In this document: in pieces, positions 45,727 to 60,608 of the stretch
How positions within the stretch are numbered: the stretch's first letter is position 1
Layout: every line of letters begins with the position of its first letter
Source: Lantana camara
Lineage: Eukaryota > Streptophyta > Magnoliopsida > Lamiales > Verbenaceae
Direction: 5' to 3'
Assembly (NCBI GenBank): GCA_037501455.1
Contig: CM074863.1
Coordinates: 12,210,001 to 12,274,000, forward strand
DNA: 64,000 bases
Program-made: the position numbers and the translations under genes
Notes under the pieces: model-generated
Database searches by the model: none
What the model was told of the DNA's origin: nothing
The model's input: the letters and a program-made list of their open reading frames with translations, nothing else

Positions 45727-48667
45727 TCAATTAAACTGGAAAACAGAAATAACATTAAAGAGTATACCTTCACAATAATCCCAACCATCAACAAGAACTT
45801 GAAGGTCGTCGTTCCCCAGTTCCCGTTGTTGTTCTTGAATTCCCAATGCTGATGATCTCAAAGCTGAATTCTGTGCCGCCAAGTAAATCAGTTGAAGAGT
45901 CGGAATATCTCCAATTTCAAGAGGGATCTCCTCTAATGCATCGCAGTATATGAATATGAAGACGCTCAAGGCGAGGGAAGTGAGTATTTTCTGCTCGCCA
46001 GTACTTGAGAGAATTTAACCTGTCCATTTCCAGGAATTTCAGCTTGAGGAATTCCTCTTCTATGGGTTCCCATTCTTCTCCCAAAAATGCATTTACTCTT
46101 AGTTTGAGAACTTGCAGATTGGGCAAGGAACCCACGACACTCATGTCTTTCCAAGGAAGTTTGCAACCTTCTAGAGTCAACTTTATGAGAGCCGAAGAAA
46201 AGGCAAAGTTCTCAGGTAAGGGCATTGCATTCCGTTTGGAAATATCAAACCAAATAGAGAGAGTCTCGAGTTGCTGCAGATGAACCAGATTGCCCAGCCC
46301 ATAATCCTCCCAAAATTGGTGTCCCTCGAAAGAGCATTTGAATCCCAATTTCTTAAGGTTTGGAATCATTTCAATGGTATCACTAGTGAATCTGAAATTT
46401 TCTCCTACCGAGAGTGTTTGTAGGCTTCCCAGGAGAGGAACTCCATCAATAATCCTAACTTCATCATAAGGAATCGGCGGCAATGTTACTCCCTTTTTGG
46501 ATATAACATGCCTTAGTTGTGGCATTTTCCAAATTTCAGATGGTAACGATTCACGTGTACGCAAAATTAACGTTTGAAGATTTTGAAGGTGGAATATACG
46601 TGGAGGAACATGGAAGTCGTCTAAACGAAGATTAACGTACCTTAAATGTAATAGCTCGGTGATTTTAAAATGTAATAGCTCAAAGATTTTCTCAGAACTA
46701 AATTGTAATAGCTCTAAGATTTCATCAGCTTCTGAGTAGCAGATCGTAGCTCTTGCATCCAATATCCTCAACATTTTACAACCCGATGTAGCTAATAATG
46801 AGTCATTCTCAAAACGAGAATCGGGGGGATAATAGATAAGAGAACGAACATGTGAGCCGTGTTTCTTTTTTAGGATGAAGGAAGTTTGAACATAGACACG
46901 ACGTACATTTTCGATGGATACTCTCTGAAAATCATGTTTTTGTCGCACACAGAGAAGAAAATTCTCATCATGAGCTCTTTGGGAGCACAAGTCTCTCAAG
47001 ACATCATGAATGATACAAAACTTGAATTTGCCATCGGATTTTTTTCTGGTGATCAAAACAAGATTTCTATTCACAAGATCTCTTAAATACTCTTCCCCCA
47101 CTTCTTCTAAGCTTTTGGATTCATTCGCTTTTAGAAATCCCTCCGCAACCCATAGCTTAATGAGCTTAGATATGCGGATTTCATGATCTTCCGGATAGCC
47201 TCCCAAATATAGAAAACATGGTTTGAGATGATGAGGCAAGTGGTTGTAACTCAAAGACAATATTGTCGACAAATGTTCATCATTCTGATCAATAGCAATC
47301 GAACTTACTTTTCTTGCTATGTTTTCCCAAATATGTTGCGACCTTTTGACATTTGCGAGAACTCCTGCAATTATCACAATCGCAAGTGGAAGTCCTTTGC
47401 AATTATTTGCAATCAGCTTCCCAAGAAATTCCAATTCTTTTGGGCAATGTTTTCGCCCAAACACTTTCTCTCGAAGGAGGATCCAACTCTGGTCCTCATT
47501 TAAGAACTGCATTTGATGATGAAATTTTGAACTGCTAGCAGAATTAGCCACATTAGATAATCTGGTAGTCATTATTATTCTGCTTCCATTTGAATTGTCT
47601 GGAAATATCCTTCTAATATCGTCCCAGAATTTTGCCTCCCATACATCATCCATGACGATGAGATACCTTCTTCCAAACAAAATTTTATATATACGTCGTT
47701 GCAATTCATCCTTTTTTTTCTTCTCATCTCTATTCAATTCCTCCTTCTTTTTCTTCTCATCTCTATCCAATTCCTCCTTGTTGATATTCAGTGAGTTTAC
47801 AATAGAATGAAGAATGTCATCTCTATCCAAGTCCTCCTTGTTCTTCTTTTTCTCATCTCTATCCAATGCCTCCTCCTCCTCATCTCTATCCAATTCCTCC
47901 TTGTTGATATTCAGTGAGTTTACAATATCCAGAAGAATGTTTTCCAATTGATAATTTTGAGATACAGTAACCCAAACACGACGATCAAAATGATCGTGTA
48001 TAAGCTTATCGTCAAAAATATTTCTAGCAGAAGTAGTCTTACCGAGGCCCCCCATACCGGCAATAGAAATGACCTCAAGCTTGGATGATTCTCCACACAG
48101 CTGGGCTTTTATTGTTGTCATGAGGTCGTCATTAAATACAAACATCGTATTTTTGCCACTCAGTTCTTGTACTCTTGATGCCAAATTTTCATGAACTGTG
48201 TTGCTTTCTGCTTTGATCCTTATCAACTCTTCCAGAGTGGAATCAACTTCTGTCCTCACCTTCCCCAAGTCTCGATAATATTTCTTCTTCGCAATATAAT
48301 CAAGTGGTTTTCGGAAAGTAGAACCCAAGTGCCTGCGAACTCTCTCAACTCCAAGAGTTCTATTTTCCAGATGAACATGAGGTAATAAAGGAGTTGAAAT
48401 ATGGGATTCAATCAAATCCTGCGCACGATAAGCTACATTTCTGATTCTCCGTTCCAGAATGCTATTTGATTCTTCTTCGTGATCTTTGGGGGAATAATCA
48501 TCCAACATTTCCAGCAAAAGATTGAACTTTGCATAGAGAGAGACGTGAAGTTGGTGTTTGTCAAGAAGAAAGTTTGGATATTGATGGTGATGGGCTATAT
48601 CCTTGAGTAATTGAACAACTGAAACAAGAGCAGCATAATATGCCATAGTTGATTGGATCTCCTTCAA
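45727..48667 (-). CDS. R1-type NLR, frameshifted near the C-terminus (copy 2)
   Basis: Same gene as 11485-14424, but an extra A at about 45953 (outside any long homopolymer) shifts the frame after residue 905. The open frame then ends at 45917 after 11 unrelated residues, giving 916 aa and losing the last 74. The remaining original frame (45727-45969) is still intact downstream. Residue 366 in the RNBS-B motif is Met, not Ile (47570). The NB-ARC domain and most LRRs are unchanged. Loss of the LRR end could alter recognition or stability, or be tolerated. Confidence 0.9.
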
Positions 48668-48759
48668 TACTCTGACAGAGACACGAACCAGAAGAGATTT
48701 TAGAGGATTATTGATAGAAACTGTGCTCTTGTTTTATTCAACTTGTCTAATTAGATTAA

Positions 48760-49152
48760 GGGTTTTTTTTTTAATAGTACCCATGAGTTGAAAAAATTTG
48801 TTTTTGCTCCCCATTTTCAAAAAAGTTTGCGTTTGCTCCCCAGATAAGAATTAAAAATTTTGTTTACTCCCCATTTTTTTGAAATGTCGTATGAAAATTC
48901 AAGAATCATGTATAAAAATCACCAGATCTAGTATAAAAATTCAAGAATCACGTATATACACAAATCTGCGAAAAATATATTAGATCTGGTGATTTTTATA
49001 CTTGATTCTTGAATTTTTATACGACATTTCAAAAAAAAGGGGAGTAAACGAAACTTTTGATCCTTATCTGGGGAGCAAATGCAAACTTTTTTAAAAATTG
49101 AGAGCAAAAACAAATTTAAGTTCCCATTTGAGGATTTTTTGCATATTTCCTC
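48760..49152. mobile_element. Foldback MITE upstream of NLR (copy 2)
   Basis: Same as 14517-14909. The 9-bp flanks are at 48751-48759 and 49153-49161. Confidence 0.75.
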
Positions 49153-50636
49153 TTAGACTAAAGGCTGGTTATACCGTTATTTTGACGACACAGGAAGACC
49201 AGATTGGATTAGTTAATTTCTCTTACGGCCTTGCTAACTATGATTAAAGTGCACACACTAATCTTAAACTAATCTATTAATGAATTAGTGGTTTGCAGAC
49301 CCATCTTTTCTTATATCTATTCGCACATAATGTCTCCTCGGGTGATCATTTGAATTTGGGTACTGCAGATATTCAATAGGAGGATGACCTTCTCAATTTA
49401 ATTGTTCCATTTCAGAATCTTATGCCTTAGTTGAGGGATATAAGGTGTGAACTCAGGCTTGACTATTTCTAAAAATGTGAGATTTGATGATCGAGAAATG
49501 CACATAGAACTCAACTTTTCATGTAAATGTGTAATTTGTTTATTGTGAAAGAAGAAGCTCATCTACGACTACGCGCATGGAGACAACTCGAATTCCAAGG
49601 CAAATTTGTTGTTACACATTGATATCTTGAAATAATAATTGTGCTTCCCATTATATATGTTCACATTAGCATGACTTGCTTTTCGGTGAATAATCACGAG
49701 TTGTGTAACTTTTTACTAAAATACTAAGCTACTTGTAAATTTTAAATTGATTAGGCAGTTCCCCATTAAAACTTTCGGAAAAAGATAGAATTTGAAAAGA
49801 ATGATTTCAGTTTATAATTTAGGACTAATCCCAGACATTTTTGGGTTTAGTCGCTTTGTTTAATTTTTGAATCGATGTGATTGTTCCCCTAACCTTGAAA
49901 AATATCACACATAACTTCTTTAGCAAAACAGACATGTCCAAAGTAGATTTCAAATATCTTGGTATTATATATCAAATTGAATCTCTTAACGCAACGAACA
50001 CAACAACAATGGTCTCAAAATCAAAATCCGACAATCGAAGAACAGAAATCACCGGTCAAAGATGACACAAGAGGATGAAGCATTGTAGGGACTCTCGAAG
50101 GCTAATAGGGTCAACTGGGGTATAGGTTGTGTTCGCCTTGGAGAGACGAACACGACGACGGTGGTCTTGAAACTTGGGTCGCTACACACTTTCTTCTCGA
50201 ATCCTATGTTGATGTGCATCTGTTCTGCCTTTCGTCCGCCTCTGCCTCCTCATCCAAAGCGCTTCCTACACCGCGCCACCGCCACGCTGCTGCACACTTT
50301 CTTTTTCTCCACGTGAGATTAGTTAAGTTTTGGGGTTTTTCTTTGCTTTATTCAATTTTTCGAAGAGAGTGTAATTTTTCTTGGTGTTTTTGGGGGAGGG
50401 AGCTAATTTTCTGGCCAATTTGTTGTTAAGAGTTTCGATTCAGAGGTTTGAAGCTACAATTTTTTTTTATTTTTTTTTGGTTTCAAATTTGAAGCTATAA
50501 TTAGTTTTAATTTCAACGTAGGTTTATTCCAAGAAAATTGATTTTCCTTTTTTTTTTTTTTTTTGAATTTTTTTTTAGTTTTCATCTATTCTTACCCTTC
50601 AGCTTAGAACAAATCTTTGGGATTCCTGAAAAGGCA

Positions 50637-50756
50637 ATGGATATAACAAATGAAGGTAGTGTTAATTCATTTTCATTTGGGCCTTCTACTCTGTTCGGCC
50701 ACCCAATTGCATTCAGAGTCTTATTCTGCATATCTATATCACATTTGAGGTATTAA
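50637..50756 (+). pseudogene. N-terminal fragment of SDP1-like lipase gene (copy 2)
   Basis: Identical in reading to 16394-16513. The only nearby difference is one substitution upstream (50481). Confidence 0.6.
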
Positions 50757-52612
50757 ATCTTTGGGATGTTGTTTATTAGTGCTTTATCTTAATCTCTCTT
50801 TTTGTTTTTTAATTTGAAAATTAAGAGAACTTCCGACAAATCCCGCCAGATCTTGGTGGTGGTGAGCAAAATGATAAATCCCTCCGGCCGCCAGTGGGGT
50901 TTCGCTGGAACAAAGAAATAAACAAAAAAAGATTAAAGGTGCTAAGATAATTAGATTTTTAATTAGGCTTTTTAAATTTGAATAAAGAATTTAATTAAAT
51001 TGAATAGGAATTTTAACGGAAATTTAATCAATTTGAATAGAAATATAATTAATTTGGGGTTTTTAACTAAATTAAGAATTTTCTTTTAATTAATAAATAG
51101 TTTCTATTCAATGATATAATTAACAATATTATATTTATTAAATTAATAAATAATTTATATTTAATGATTAATAGAAAATATTTGTATAATATTAGCAGTA
51201 TTTACTAAATCATTGCAGATCATATTATAAACGGTTATAATTATATTACAATACAAAAGAAAATTACAAATAAGTTCTGATCTTTTCTTTTTATAACAAA
51301 ACGATCCCTATATTTTATGAATTTTAGAATACAGTCTTTAGGGCATTTTGGTCATTTTTCCAAAAAAATAAAATATTCAGGGGTATTTTTGGAATCCTAA
51401 CGTACGTCATGGACCTCTAACGAAATCATACCTTAGGGAATATAATGTAAAATCCAAAAGAATAGGACCGACTTATAATTAGGCCTAACACGAGGGTAGT
51501 CAAATGTAATTCTCCCTAAATTTAATTTAGATTCATGATTTTTTATGATTTTTTATATGAAACCACTATAATTGGATATATATACTGCATCGTTGTATTA
51601 GTAAATCACATTTCAAGAGTGTATTCTGGTTTTAGGAAAAGGTCTCTTTAACAAGTTTCTTTTAGTTTTCACTAATCTGCAAATTATTTCTCGTATAAAT
51701 AGGCTCGACTTGCATATCTAGTAGGGAGGATGACTGTAAGCTAATTCACAAACTGTGATTTGGAAAATTACAGAAACATCCCCTATAAGAATTTGTATAT
51801 TACACCCATCAAGTGGATAACAACGTAACTAATGGAAAGTCTGCACATTATTGGAATGAGTTTAACCTATCTGGCAGCAATTGAAACACTTGATATGATT
51901 TTCAACAGAACGAGCCTCCAAATGTACTACGACACCAAGATAGCCCGCCAAGGCATTTTGGGAAATCAAAAAAAAAAAAAAATAATAATTAACGGAATTC
52001 AACTGAACTCTTTGGTGGAGATGCAAATGTTTTCTTTTTGGTAGCAGCTGCAATCAGGCTAAGCTAGTTGGAGGACATACAAATGGTATAAATACGGGCA
52101 CGGCTGGGGTATATTTATAATAAATGTAACAAGAAGTCCGTGTTTGTAATCATCCCTAACCACAAGGGACCTAAATGTAATGTTCCTATGTATTATTAAG
52201 ATTAGCATAACTTAGTGACTAATCACATGAATTCTTTAACTTTTTACTAAAATACTAAGCAACTTCCCATTCTATAATCAATGATGCAGGCCCCAGTAAG
52301 ACTCCCGAAGAAGAAAATTTTAACAAATGATGTCTTAGTCTTTATCTAAATATATATTTTTATTACTTTAATATACTATTAAACTTATGATAAATAAAAC
52401 AAATTAATTAAACTGTATAATGAAATAAAACCTCTTAACTATATGGGTTTTCATTTCTCTTACAGGCTGGCTAACTTTGATTGGAGTGCGCTCACTAATC
52501 AAAGACTGAGTGAATCAGAGGACCTTTTCTTTTTACTTTGTATAATGACACGAACATACCCTCAGGTTTGGCGTTATTACACAAATTCCTCTTGAAGTCC
52601 TATTAGATAGAA

Positions 52613-54737
52613 ATGGGAAATGGAAACCGATTATGGGAAGCAGTGAATGACAGATTATGGGAACCGATTGCCACGTGCCGAGGAGGGCCTAAGATCTCTC
52701 ACCTACTCTTTGCCAGTGATATAATTTTCTCCCTATCGGTAACCAAGGAATGTGCTGAAACAGTCAGGAGAGTCATGGATAAGTTTTGCAGATCATCCGG
52801 GCTCAAAGTGAACATCAACAAGTCGAAGGTCTTCTTCAGTCCCAACACACCTATCGATATGAGAAGAGTGGTTGTCAATATTACGGGAATAACTGAAACT
52901 TTGGAGCTTGGGAAATATCTTGGAATCAAAATGAGTCATGGCCGCCCTACGCGAGAATGCTTCACAAACATCATTGAGAGAGTGGAATCACGGATCTCTA
53001 GTTGTTCAATCAGTGATGACTTCCATGCCGATCTATCACATGCATACTAACTGGCTCCCGAGACATGTTTGTGATAAACTCGACCAACTCAACAGGAACT
53101 TCGTTTGGTCTTCGGATTCGAATAGAAGGAAGACACACCTCGTTGGTTGGCATAAAATCACGAGAAAGAAAACCTGTGGGGGGTTGGGGTTGAGAGAAGC
53201 GAGGAAAGCAAACATCGCAATGCTTGCCAAAGCGGGATGGAAATTGGCAACTAGAACTGATAATTTGTGGGGCAAAATCTTTAAAGCAAAATACCTCAAA
53301 GGGGGGGACATAAGGGAACACAATCCAAGTGCCTCGGCATCTAGAACGTGGAAAGGGATTAGCAAGAGTGTCAAAGCGCTTAAGGGCAATCTGGGATGGC
53401 GAATCGGAGATGGGCGCACCATCAACATGTGGGACGACACATGGTTTGGGAATATGAGGCTAAGAGACAGAGTGGATGGAGAAATCCACCAAGAAGAAGA
53501 AGACATGAAAGTAGCAGATCTCATTGAGGAGGAAGGAAGATGGAATTTGCGTGGCCTAAAAACGAAACTCCCAGCTGAGGCCATTGAGGAGATTCTGGCA
53601 ATTCCGATACCCGAACACAGAACGGAGGCTGATCAATTGTACTGGAAAGGGATGGAAAATGGCAAGTTCTCATGCAAATCAGCTTACGATGCTTTGCGCG
53701 ATGCATATGAAGGAGGTAACGGAAACTGGACATGGGTTTGGAAAATGAAAATTCCAAATAAACTCAAAACTTTTCTTTGGCTGATTGAGCACAGAAGCCT
53801 GATGACGAAGGCTCTGCAGTACGACAGAAACATCAGCGAAAACGCTCAATGTGTTCGCTGCGGAGCTGAACGTGTAGATATTTGGCATGTTTTATGTGGC
53901 TGCTACTTAGCACAGTCAGTTTGGAGGAAAATTATTCATGAGGATGATGTTACGCGGTTCAACCAAGTAGATAAGGAAGATTGGGTTAGAAGCTGTACAA
54001 AAAATTCCTTCAAGCTGAAGATGGATGTTCGGGGTACTTGGCAAAGCATCTTCATGGCTACCATATGGAGCATTTGGAAGGCTCGCAATCTCGCGACGTA
54101 TAAGAAGAAACGAGAGCCGGTACACATCACGGTATACTCCGGGTTGATGTTAGCTCAAGACTTGGAGCGAATAATGGTACGACACAGGAAGGAGACAAGG
54201 AAAAAGCCGAAGCAAGCTTGGTCTAAACCACCACAAGGATGGGTGAAACTCAATACCGATGGTAGCCTACAAACTCAAAGGCGGACAGCGGCGGCTGGTG
54301 GGGTCTTAAGAGACAAGAAAGGAAACTGGTTGTGTGGCTTTTCCATGAAACTGGGGAACATCTCAATCACCTTAGCGGAACTCCTGGGGCTAAGAGAAGG
54401 GTTGAAAATTGCTTGGGAAAGAAGGATAGCACGGGTCGTGGTCGAATACGATTCCGAAACTGTGATTAAACTCGTGAAGCACGGGGACATAGAACGGCAT
54501 CCCTACGGGCAGATCATCAAGGACTGTAGGATCCTCTTACACAAGCCTTGGGAAGTGAAATTTGGGCACATTTACCGTTCGGGAAATATGATGGCAGATG
54601 CATTGGCCAAACTTGGGCACAATCTGGACGAATGCAAGAGCATATGGGAACAACAACCAAGAGAGATTGAGGTTGATGAAGATGGGAGCAACATGTAACG
54701 TCGGCTAGTCTCTGTTACTGACCAAAAAAAAAAAAAA
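52613..54737 (+). mobile_element. 5'-truncated plant LINE with RNase H (copy 2)
   Basis: Same as 18370-20494, with the same FASD change and frame break. The A-tract is at 54724-54737. Confidence 0.9.
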
Positions 54738-55488
54738 GTTAAACAAAATGCAAATTTCTTGATATTATCCATAAATAATTACCATAAACAGTATTCAGGG
54801 CGCTGATACAACCTCATTCTCACTGAAAACCATTCAGGGAGCAGAAGAAAAAAGAAAGAACAATCAAAGCCTCAAAATACATGATCTGAAGAAACTCTTA
54901 CTAAAATGTTTTGACATTCAGTGGTCAGCCAGGGATCCAGAAGAAGAGAATGAAGGGAATTCAATGGTGGAATTGCAGGCTCTTTCATTGGTGAAAACAG
55001 GGACAACAGGGCAATCAATGAAGTTGGAGGCAGAGGTATCCACATACAAGTAAACCTGGAAAAGCTGGCTGTTTCCTGCTAGATCAGCATTGCAATCGAG
55101 CACCGGTTCGTGCCCCGTCCCTGCGCGCTTTGATTGCTTCTTTTATGCTATCTGTACTGTAAAAGCCTCCGGGATTGATCCCTGCATCTTTAAGGAGTTT
55201 TAGCAAGTTGGATTTATCCTTCAAGTCCAGGGCAGCTTTAAAATAAGAGTGCTGGTCGAGGCCGCTGCAGGTTCCGTGTTTCTTCCATTCGTGATTCCAG
55301 AATTTGATTCCGTCTGCTGACGGGCATGATAGTGTTGGCCAGTCCTTCTGCATTCTGCTCAAAAGATCTTCGATCTGTACCAACATGTTTGATTACCCAT
55401 CATGTTCTTACTTGTAAACCAACAGATTCAAAAGAAATTACAAAAAACACCCAATTGCAAAGCCCAGCAAATGAGAAGTGAAATAGAA

Positions 55489-57382
55489 GGGATAATTACA
55501 ATTTTGGTCATCCAACTATACGACTTATTCTCTTTTCGTCCCCGACTGTTCAATTTAACAAAACTAGTCACTGAACTACCACTTTTTTTACAATTTTGGT
55601 CCTGCCGTCAACCTTGCCGTTAACTGAAGACGGAACCCTAATTTTTAACCAATTTTGGCACCTTTTTTTTTGCGTTTTCCCTCTTTTCTATAGGTGGTTG
55701 TTGTTGTGTAATAAATTGTATGCCAAAATTCTGTTTTTTATAACTCTATACAATCTTGAAAATCAAAATAGATCAAGCAAACTGATAATGGCAATATGTA
55801 TGCCATACGAACATAACAACAAATAGCCATAGGAACATAACAAATTGTCTGAATATAACAACAAATTGTCAAATTCAAGAGCTTGCACTCCCGCACCTTG
55901 TGTCTCTTAGAAAAATTGCACTCCGACAGCTTCCAATCACCAACAACACAAAATTTAATCTTCTATTACATGCTTTAGAGCTGTGAAGTTGAAAAATTCT
56001 GGAGATTTTAGCACAAAGAAGAATTGGGGGAAGTTGGGGTTTAGGGTTCATTCGAATTGTTGGAGTCCACAAAGGCAAAATTTTCCAGTTGAACGAGTTT
56101 TTGTTAAAATTTGTGCTCAATTTATATAACAATATGTATTTTAGCATTGCAACAACCTCTGCACACTTCAACATGAAATTGAACGTGGATCAACATTACA
56201 AAAATGTCTCAACAAACAACCATGTCTTCATATTAAGTCATTCAAAACAACAATATCTTACATACACTCCAAACTCGAAATTAAACACTAATCCATGCGA
56301 CAACAAAACATAAGCTCTGGCTCGGACTGTGAAGTTCAACTGCAGCGGCACCGGCACCGGCAAGTTGGTCATTCCCGTCTGAGTGCTCAAACTAGCCCCA
56401 CTTCTGTACAACAGAATCTTGTCGCCGATCACCGTTACAACGACGTTTTTATGGCTCTTTCTTGATTGGTAGAATTTTTTCAACTGTGGAACCCAGATGA
56501 TTTCACCAATTAACAAAAATTAAGGGAAAGATTGCCCATAATTAGTAGTAATTTAGGAAAATTTTGAACTTACAGTTCCAGAACCAATGGGGAGCTCAGA
56601 GTAGGTCAGGGACAGAGAAGTGGAAGTAACATGAACGCCGAAAAATGTACCCGTGTTACGAAACATGAATCTCACAGTCGAGTTTGTGGAGATCATATCG
56701 GTTGAAACTCCGAAATTATCAGAACCGGCTTGAACCACAAATCTCTCGAATTTAATGCTCTGCCCACAAAATTAATCAGAAATCAGCTCATTTCCAATTT
56801 CAAAAACGCAAATTCAAAGGGGAAAAAGGAAGAAGCAATAAAACCTCACCTTCATGGCGATTTTGGGCTTTTGAGGTCTGCTAGCCCCCCACAAAATCAA
56901 AGCGAATAACGAAAAAAGCATGAAAAAACCGACAACAAAAGCCAGAAAATAGCATCTCCTTGGCACCCCTTTTCGCCTCTCCTCGTCTTCGAGGAGTCCT
57001 TCCTCTTCAATCACATCGTAATCCTTCCAATTCTTCAGCCCGCCTTTCGTCCTACCCCCAAATACGAAGAAATTTGGGAGATTTATGGACAAATACGAAT
57101 TGGGGGAAATGGGGTGTCTAGGGTTCTTTGTATTTGGGAGAGAAGCTATGACATTCTTTGTTCAATTGTGGTGAAATCTGAATTAGGGCAATTACAATTA
57201 GTCACGTGAGTTGCACATGAGTAACTAACAAGCATATTCCGTTTAAATTAACGCCTGGGCTGACGGCAGGACCAAAATTGTAAAAAAAGTTGTAGTTCAG
57301 TGACCAGTTTTGTTAAATTGAACAGTAGGGGACGAAAAGAGAATAAGTCGTATAGTTGGATGACCAAAATTGTAATTATCCC
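55489..57382. mobile_element. Pack-MULE in the intron of RNase pseudogene A (copy 2)
   Basis: Same as 21246-23139, with GAAATAGAA duplications at 55480-55488 and 57383-57391. Insertion therefore preceded the 33-kb duplication. Confidence 0.92.
56238..57092 (-). pseudogene. Captured CC/LEA2-family gene fragment (copy 2)
   Basis: Same as 21995-22849. The exons are 56850-57092, 56574-56759 and 56238-56483. Confidence 0.8.
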
Positions 57383-58727
57383 GAAATAGAATACCTGTGT
57401 TCTGTCGAAAGAACTGGGGCGGATACAGTTCTTGGGGAAGGAGCCGTTATTACGAATATCCAAATCCAGGATTAATATATTAGAAGGCAGGTAAGGTTGT
57501 GTTGGTATATTTTATTTAAGACAACTTAGCAAATTGCACGTTAATCTCGAGTTGTAATACAAAACTGTTTCAAAGTTCAAATACTCATGGCCTCACTTTC
57601 AAAAAAAAAAAAAACTCATGGCCTCGTTACGTTGTTTAATTAATTGACACATGCAATTGCAACGCCCCTCTCTATGGACCAGGACCAACATTTGGGGGAA
57701 ACTGTTGGCTGCTACATAACCTTTTGTAAGCATAGCCATGGGATGTAGCCTGTGCCCTGTAGTCGTCTTCCATAACTCATTAATTAGTTAGATCCAAAAT
57801 GTAACACCATGTCCACCCCTTCAATTTTTGCTCCTGCTATAAATTTTTATACTACAAAAAGGCATATGCCCTTGGAAACTTAGTCCACAGAAATGAACTT
57901 CAATGAAAACTCTGTTGGATATTTTATATATAGGGTGATTTATATTAGTTTAGTTATTCCTAAGGTTAATTTGATGTATTTAAACACAACAAAGATACTA
58001 ATTAAGTTTACCATACATGTTCGGATACACATGATTAGCCTCAAGAATGCAACATTACAGAAAAATTAATTATATATATGTGCATTCCCCAACTTTTCAA
58101 AATTATTCCTCATTAAATTATAATGTGTGTATTAGCAAGTAGGAACCCTTTAGCCTAATTACCTATAAAATACTAGTGTAAATTTCTTTTAATTCTGTAT
58201 GCTTATATTCCTTGTTTATTTAGTATAGTTATAAACTGTCGGTAGGCATGGAGGGGGACGCAACGCACCGCCCTCTTTAAATGCTTCAAATCCATTTTTA
58301 CCCCCTCATATTTAAAAATTTTAATGGTACCTTAAAGACGAGACAAACAAAAAATATTTTGGGAAGAGAATATATTTAAGTTTATATATGTGTTCTCTAT
58401 TCCACAATTTCAAGTTAAGCACCCGTAATTATGTGTTTCGATTCTTGTGAAATTTATATACATGTCTCATCAGACTTGTAAGAGCTCCGAACCGATTCTA
58501 TATTAATTTCCTGATGCATGAATCTCCGTGCAAGGCAAGAGTTGCTCATAGTAATACCCACAATCCCCCTCCCACTAGTTTGGTTAAAATTTTCAAAAGT
58601 TTGTCCAACCTTTTAAGACAAAATAGTAACTCCTTCGACGGAATTATATTCAGAATAATTTTCTCAAAGATCCAATCGACTATTACAAAGACACAGACAC
58701 ATTAATGTGGTTCATACAGCCGTCCGT

Positions 58728-59846
58728 CTAAAACGATGGGAACTCGACTCTGGAAGAGCATCTCTCCCGAGGAAAAACAGGGCACTCGATAAAATTGGAC
58801 GCTGAAGTGTCCACACAAAGATAGATCTGATACAACTGGCTGTTACCATTTTCGTCTCTATTGCATTCCACGGATGGAGTGTAGCCGAGGCCTTCTGCAA
58901 TGGCACTTTTTATGCTGCTCAAGTCGTAAAAACCACCATCTGGACTAATCCCTGCGTGTACGTACAGGAACATGACACGACATTAGTCTAGTTAAAATAT
59001 TTCAAAATTTCCGATTATGAATTAGTAGTGTACCTGCTCTTTGCAGGATTTGTAGGAGACCAGCTTTGGCCTTGAGGTTCAGAGCAGCTTCGAAGTATTC
59101 ATGTTGGTCCAGAACCGACTCCGAACAGGTGCCGTGTTTGTCCCACTCCCTTGACCACAATCTCGTGCCACTACTGCTTGGGCATTCGAGAGATGGCCAA
59201 TTCTTCTGCATTGTGCTTATCAAGTCTGATATCTGCAGGATTAATACATATGTTAATTACCAGAAAGTAAGTGTACTTTGAACAAAAGAATTCCAAAATC
59301 AACCCTCTTTATATTTTCCGCAAGCCGGTTTCCTGTGCAACTTTTATTAATATCGCAGGCTATCTTTTTCAGACCAATTACGAATGCAAAATGGAGAAAC
59401 ATATTATAACACGACTGTCTTCGTTGTTTTGTTTAGGCATATCAAAGGCCCTTCTGCAACCAGCAACAACAGTTAGAGAAAGTACTATTAATTGTACCTT
59501 AGACTGATCATATGTTCCGTCAGGATCACAATTTGAAGGGTAAGAACCATCGTTGTAGTTCGGCCAAAGCCCGTAGATGCTGAAATCGGAGGGTGGTTTC
59601 CCTGTCGTCGGGTAGCAACAGCCTTGCCTCGTGTCGCAATAAGATCCAGGCCACTGCATTTTCGAATAAATGTAAAGATAATGTTTTTTTTACTTTTTAA
59701 CCATCTTCACTCATAAAAATGGGACTAAATTGGGTTACCTGTTGGACAAAGTAGAAGAAATCAAAATCCTGCGCAGCACACAGCACAGAAACACACTGCA
59801 ACAGCATCAAACTGATCAGAATCGAATGATTGAACTTCTTCTCCAT
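58728..59846 (-). CDS. RNase T2-like secreted protein B with altered active site (copy 2)
   Basis: Same as 24485-25603 with the same Tyr63 and Arg116. The exons are 59739-59846, 59498-59653, 59034-59232 and 58728-58951. Confidence 0.88.
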
Positions 59847-59910
59847 CTTTTTCAACACTTTTCTTGTTTTTTCAGTTGCAGATATGGTTAACATAATCGA
59901 TAGGCTGTCG

Positions 59911-59919
59911 TATTTATAG
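59911..59919 (-). promoter_or_regulatory. TATA box of RNase T2-like gene B (copy 2)
   Basis: Same as 25668-25676. Confidence 0.65.
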
Positions 59920-60608
59920 ATGGGATTTGGAATGTGAACAGAGCTACGGCTTCAGTATGAGCCTAATCATTAATGTGGTGTTGTTTTGATCGAGACACGT
60001 TCTTGAGTTGGATTGGATCGTTTTTTCGGCATATTCCATGAAAGTTGGTAATTATTAAATATTTCAAATCCCTATGATCTCATAAGCCAGCCTTTTTTAA
60101 GACTTAAGGAATGTGAAAGCTATAAATATTTTTCTGAAGTTCTTCTGGGGATTTCTAGGTGAACATGGAGTGCCATGCATTAGCAACCAATTATACATAT
60201 ATCCAGGATTAATATAATATATTAGGAGCTAGGCAGGTTGTGTTGGTATATTTTATTTAAAACGACTTAATTTGCTGCACGTTAAACTCGAGTTTTATCA
60301 TAAAACTGATATATCCCAAAAGCATATTCTTGCTTGAATATAATAATGTCATTGACCCGTTTATAAAACTGATATATTCTTCAAAACACTCATGGCCACG
60401 TTGTTTTGATAATTGATAGAACCAAGAACTTCGACACATGCAAGTATGCAACGCCCCTCTCTATGGACTAGGACCACCACAAATGTCTCTAAAAATTAAA
60501 CGACAAGGACCAAAACAAAGGAGAAAATAAGGAGATTATAATGGTTTTGGATCTCCTCTTTCAAATTTTTGTTTCATATATCTCTTATTTCACTCATATA
60601 CGTGCAAT

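Larger units (their letters stand above)
54918..57463 (-). pseudogene. RNase T2 pseudogene A, copy 2
   Basis: Same lesions as 20675-23220: 5' deletion, frame change at about 55118-55128, and an intron carrying the Pack-MULE. The exon pieces are 54918-55374 and 57395-57463. Confidence 0.85.
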
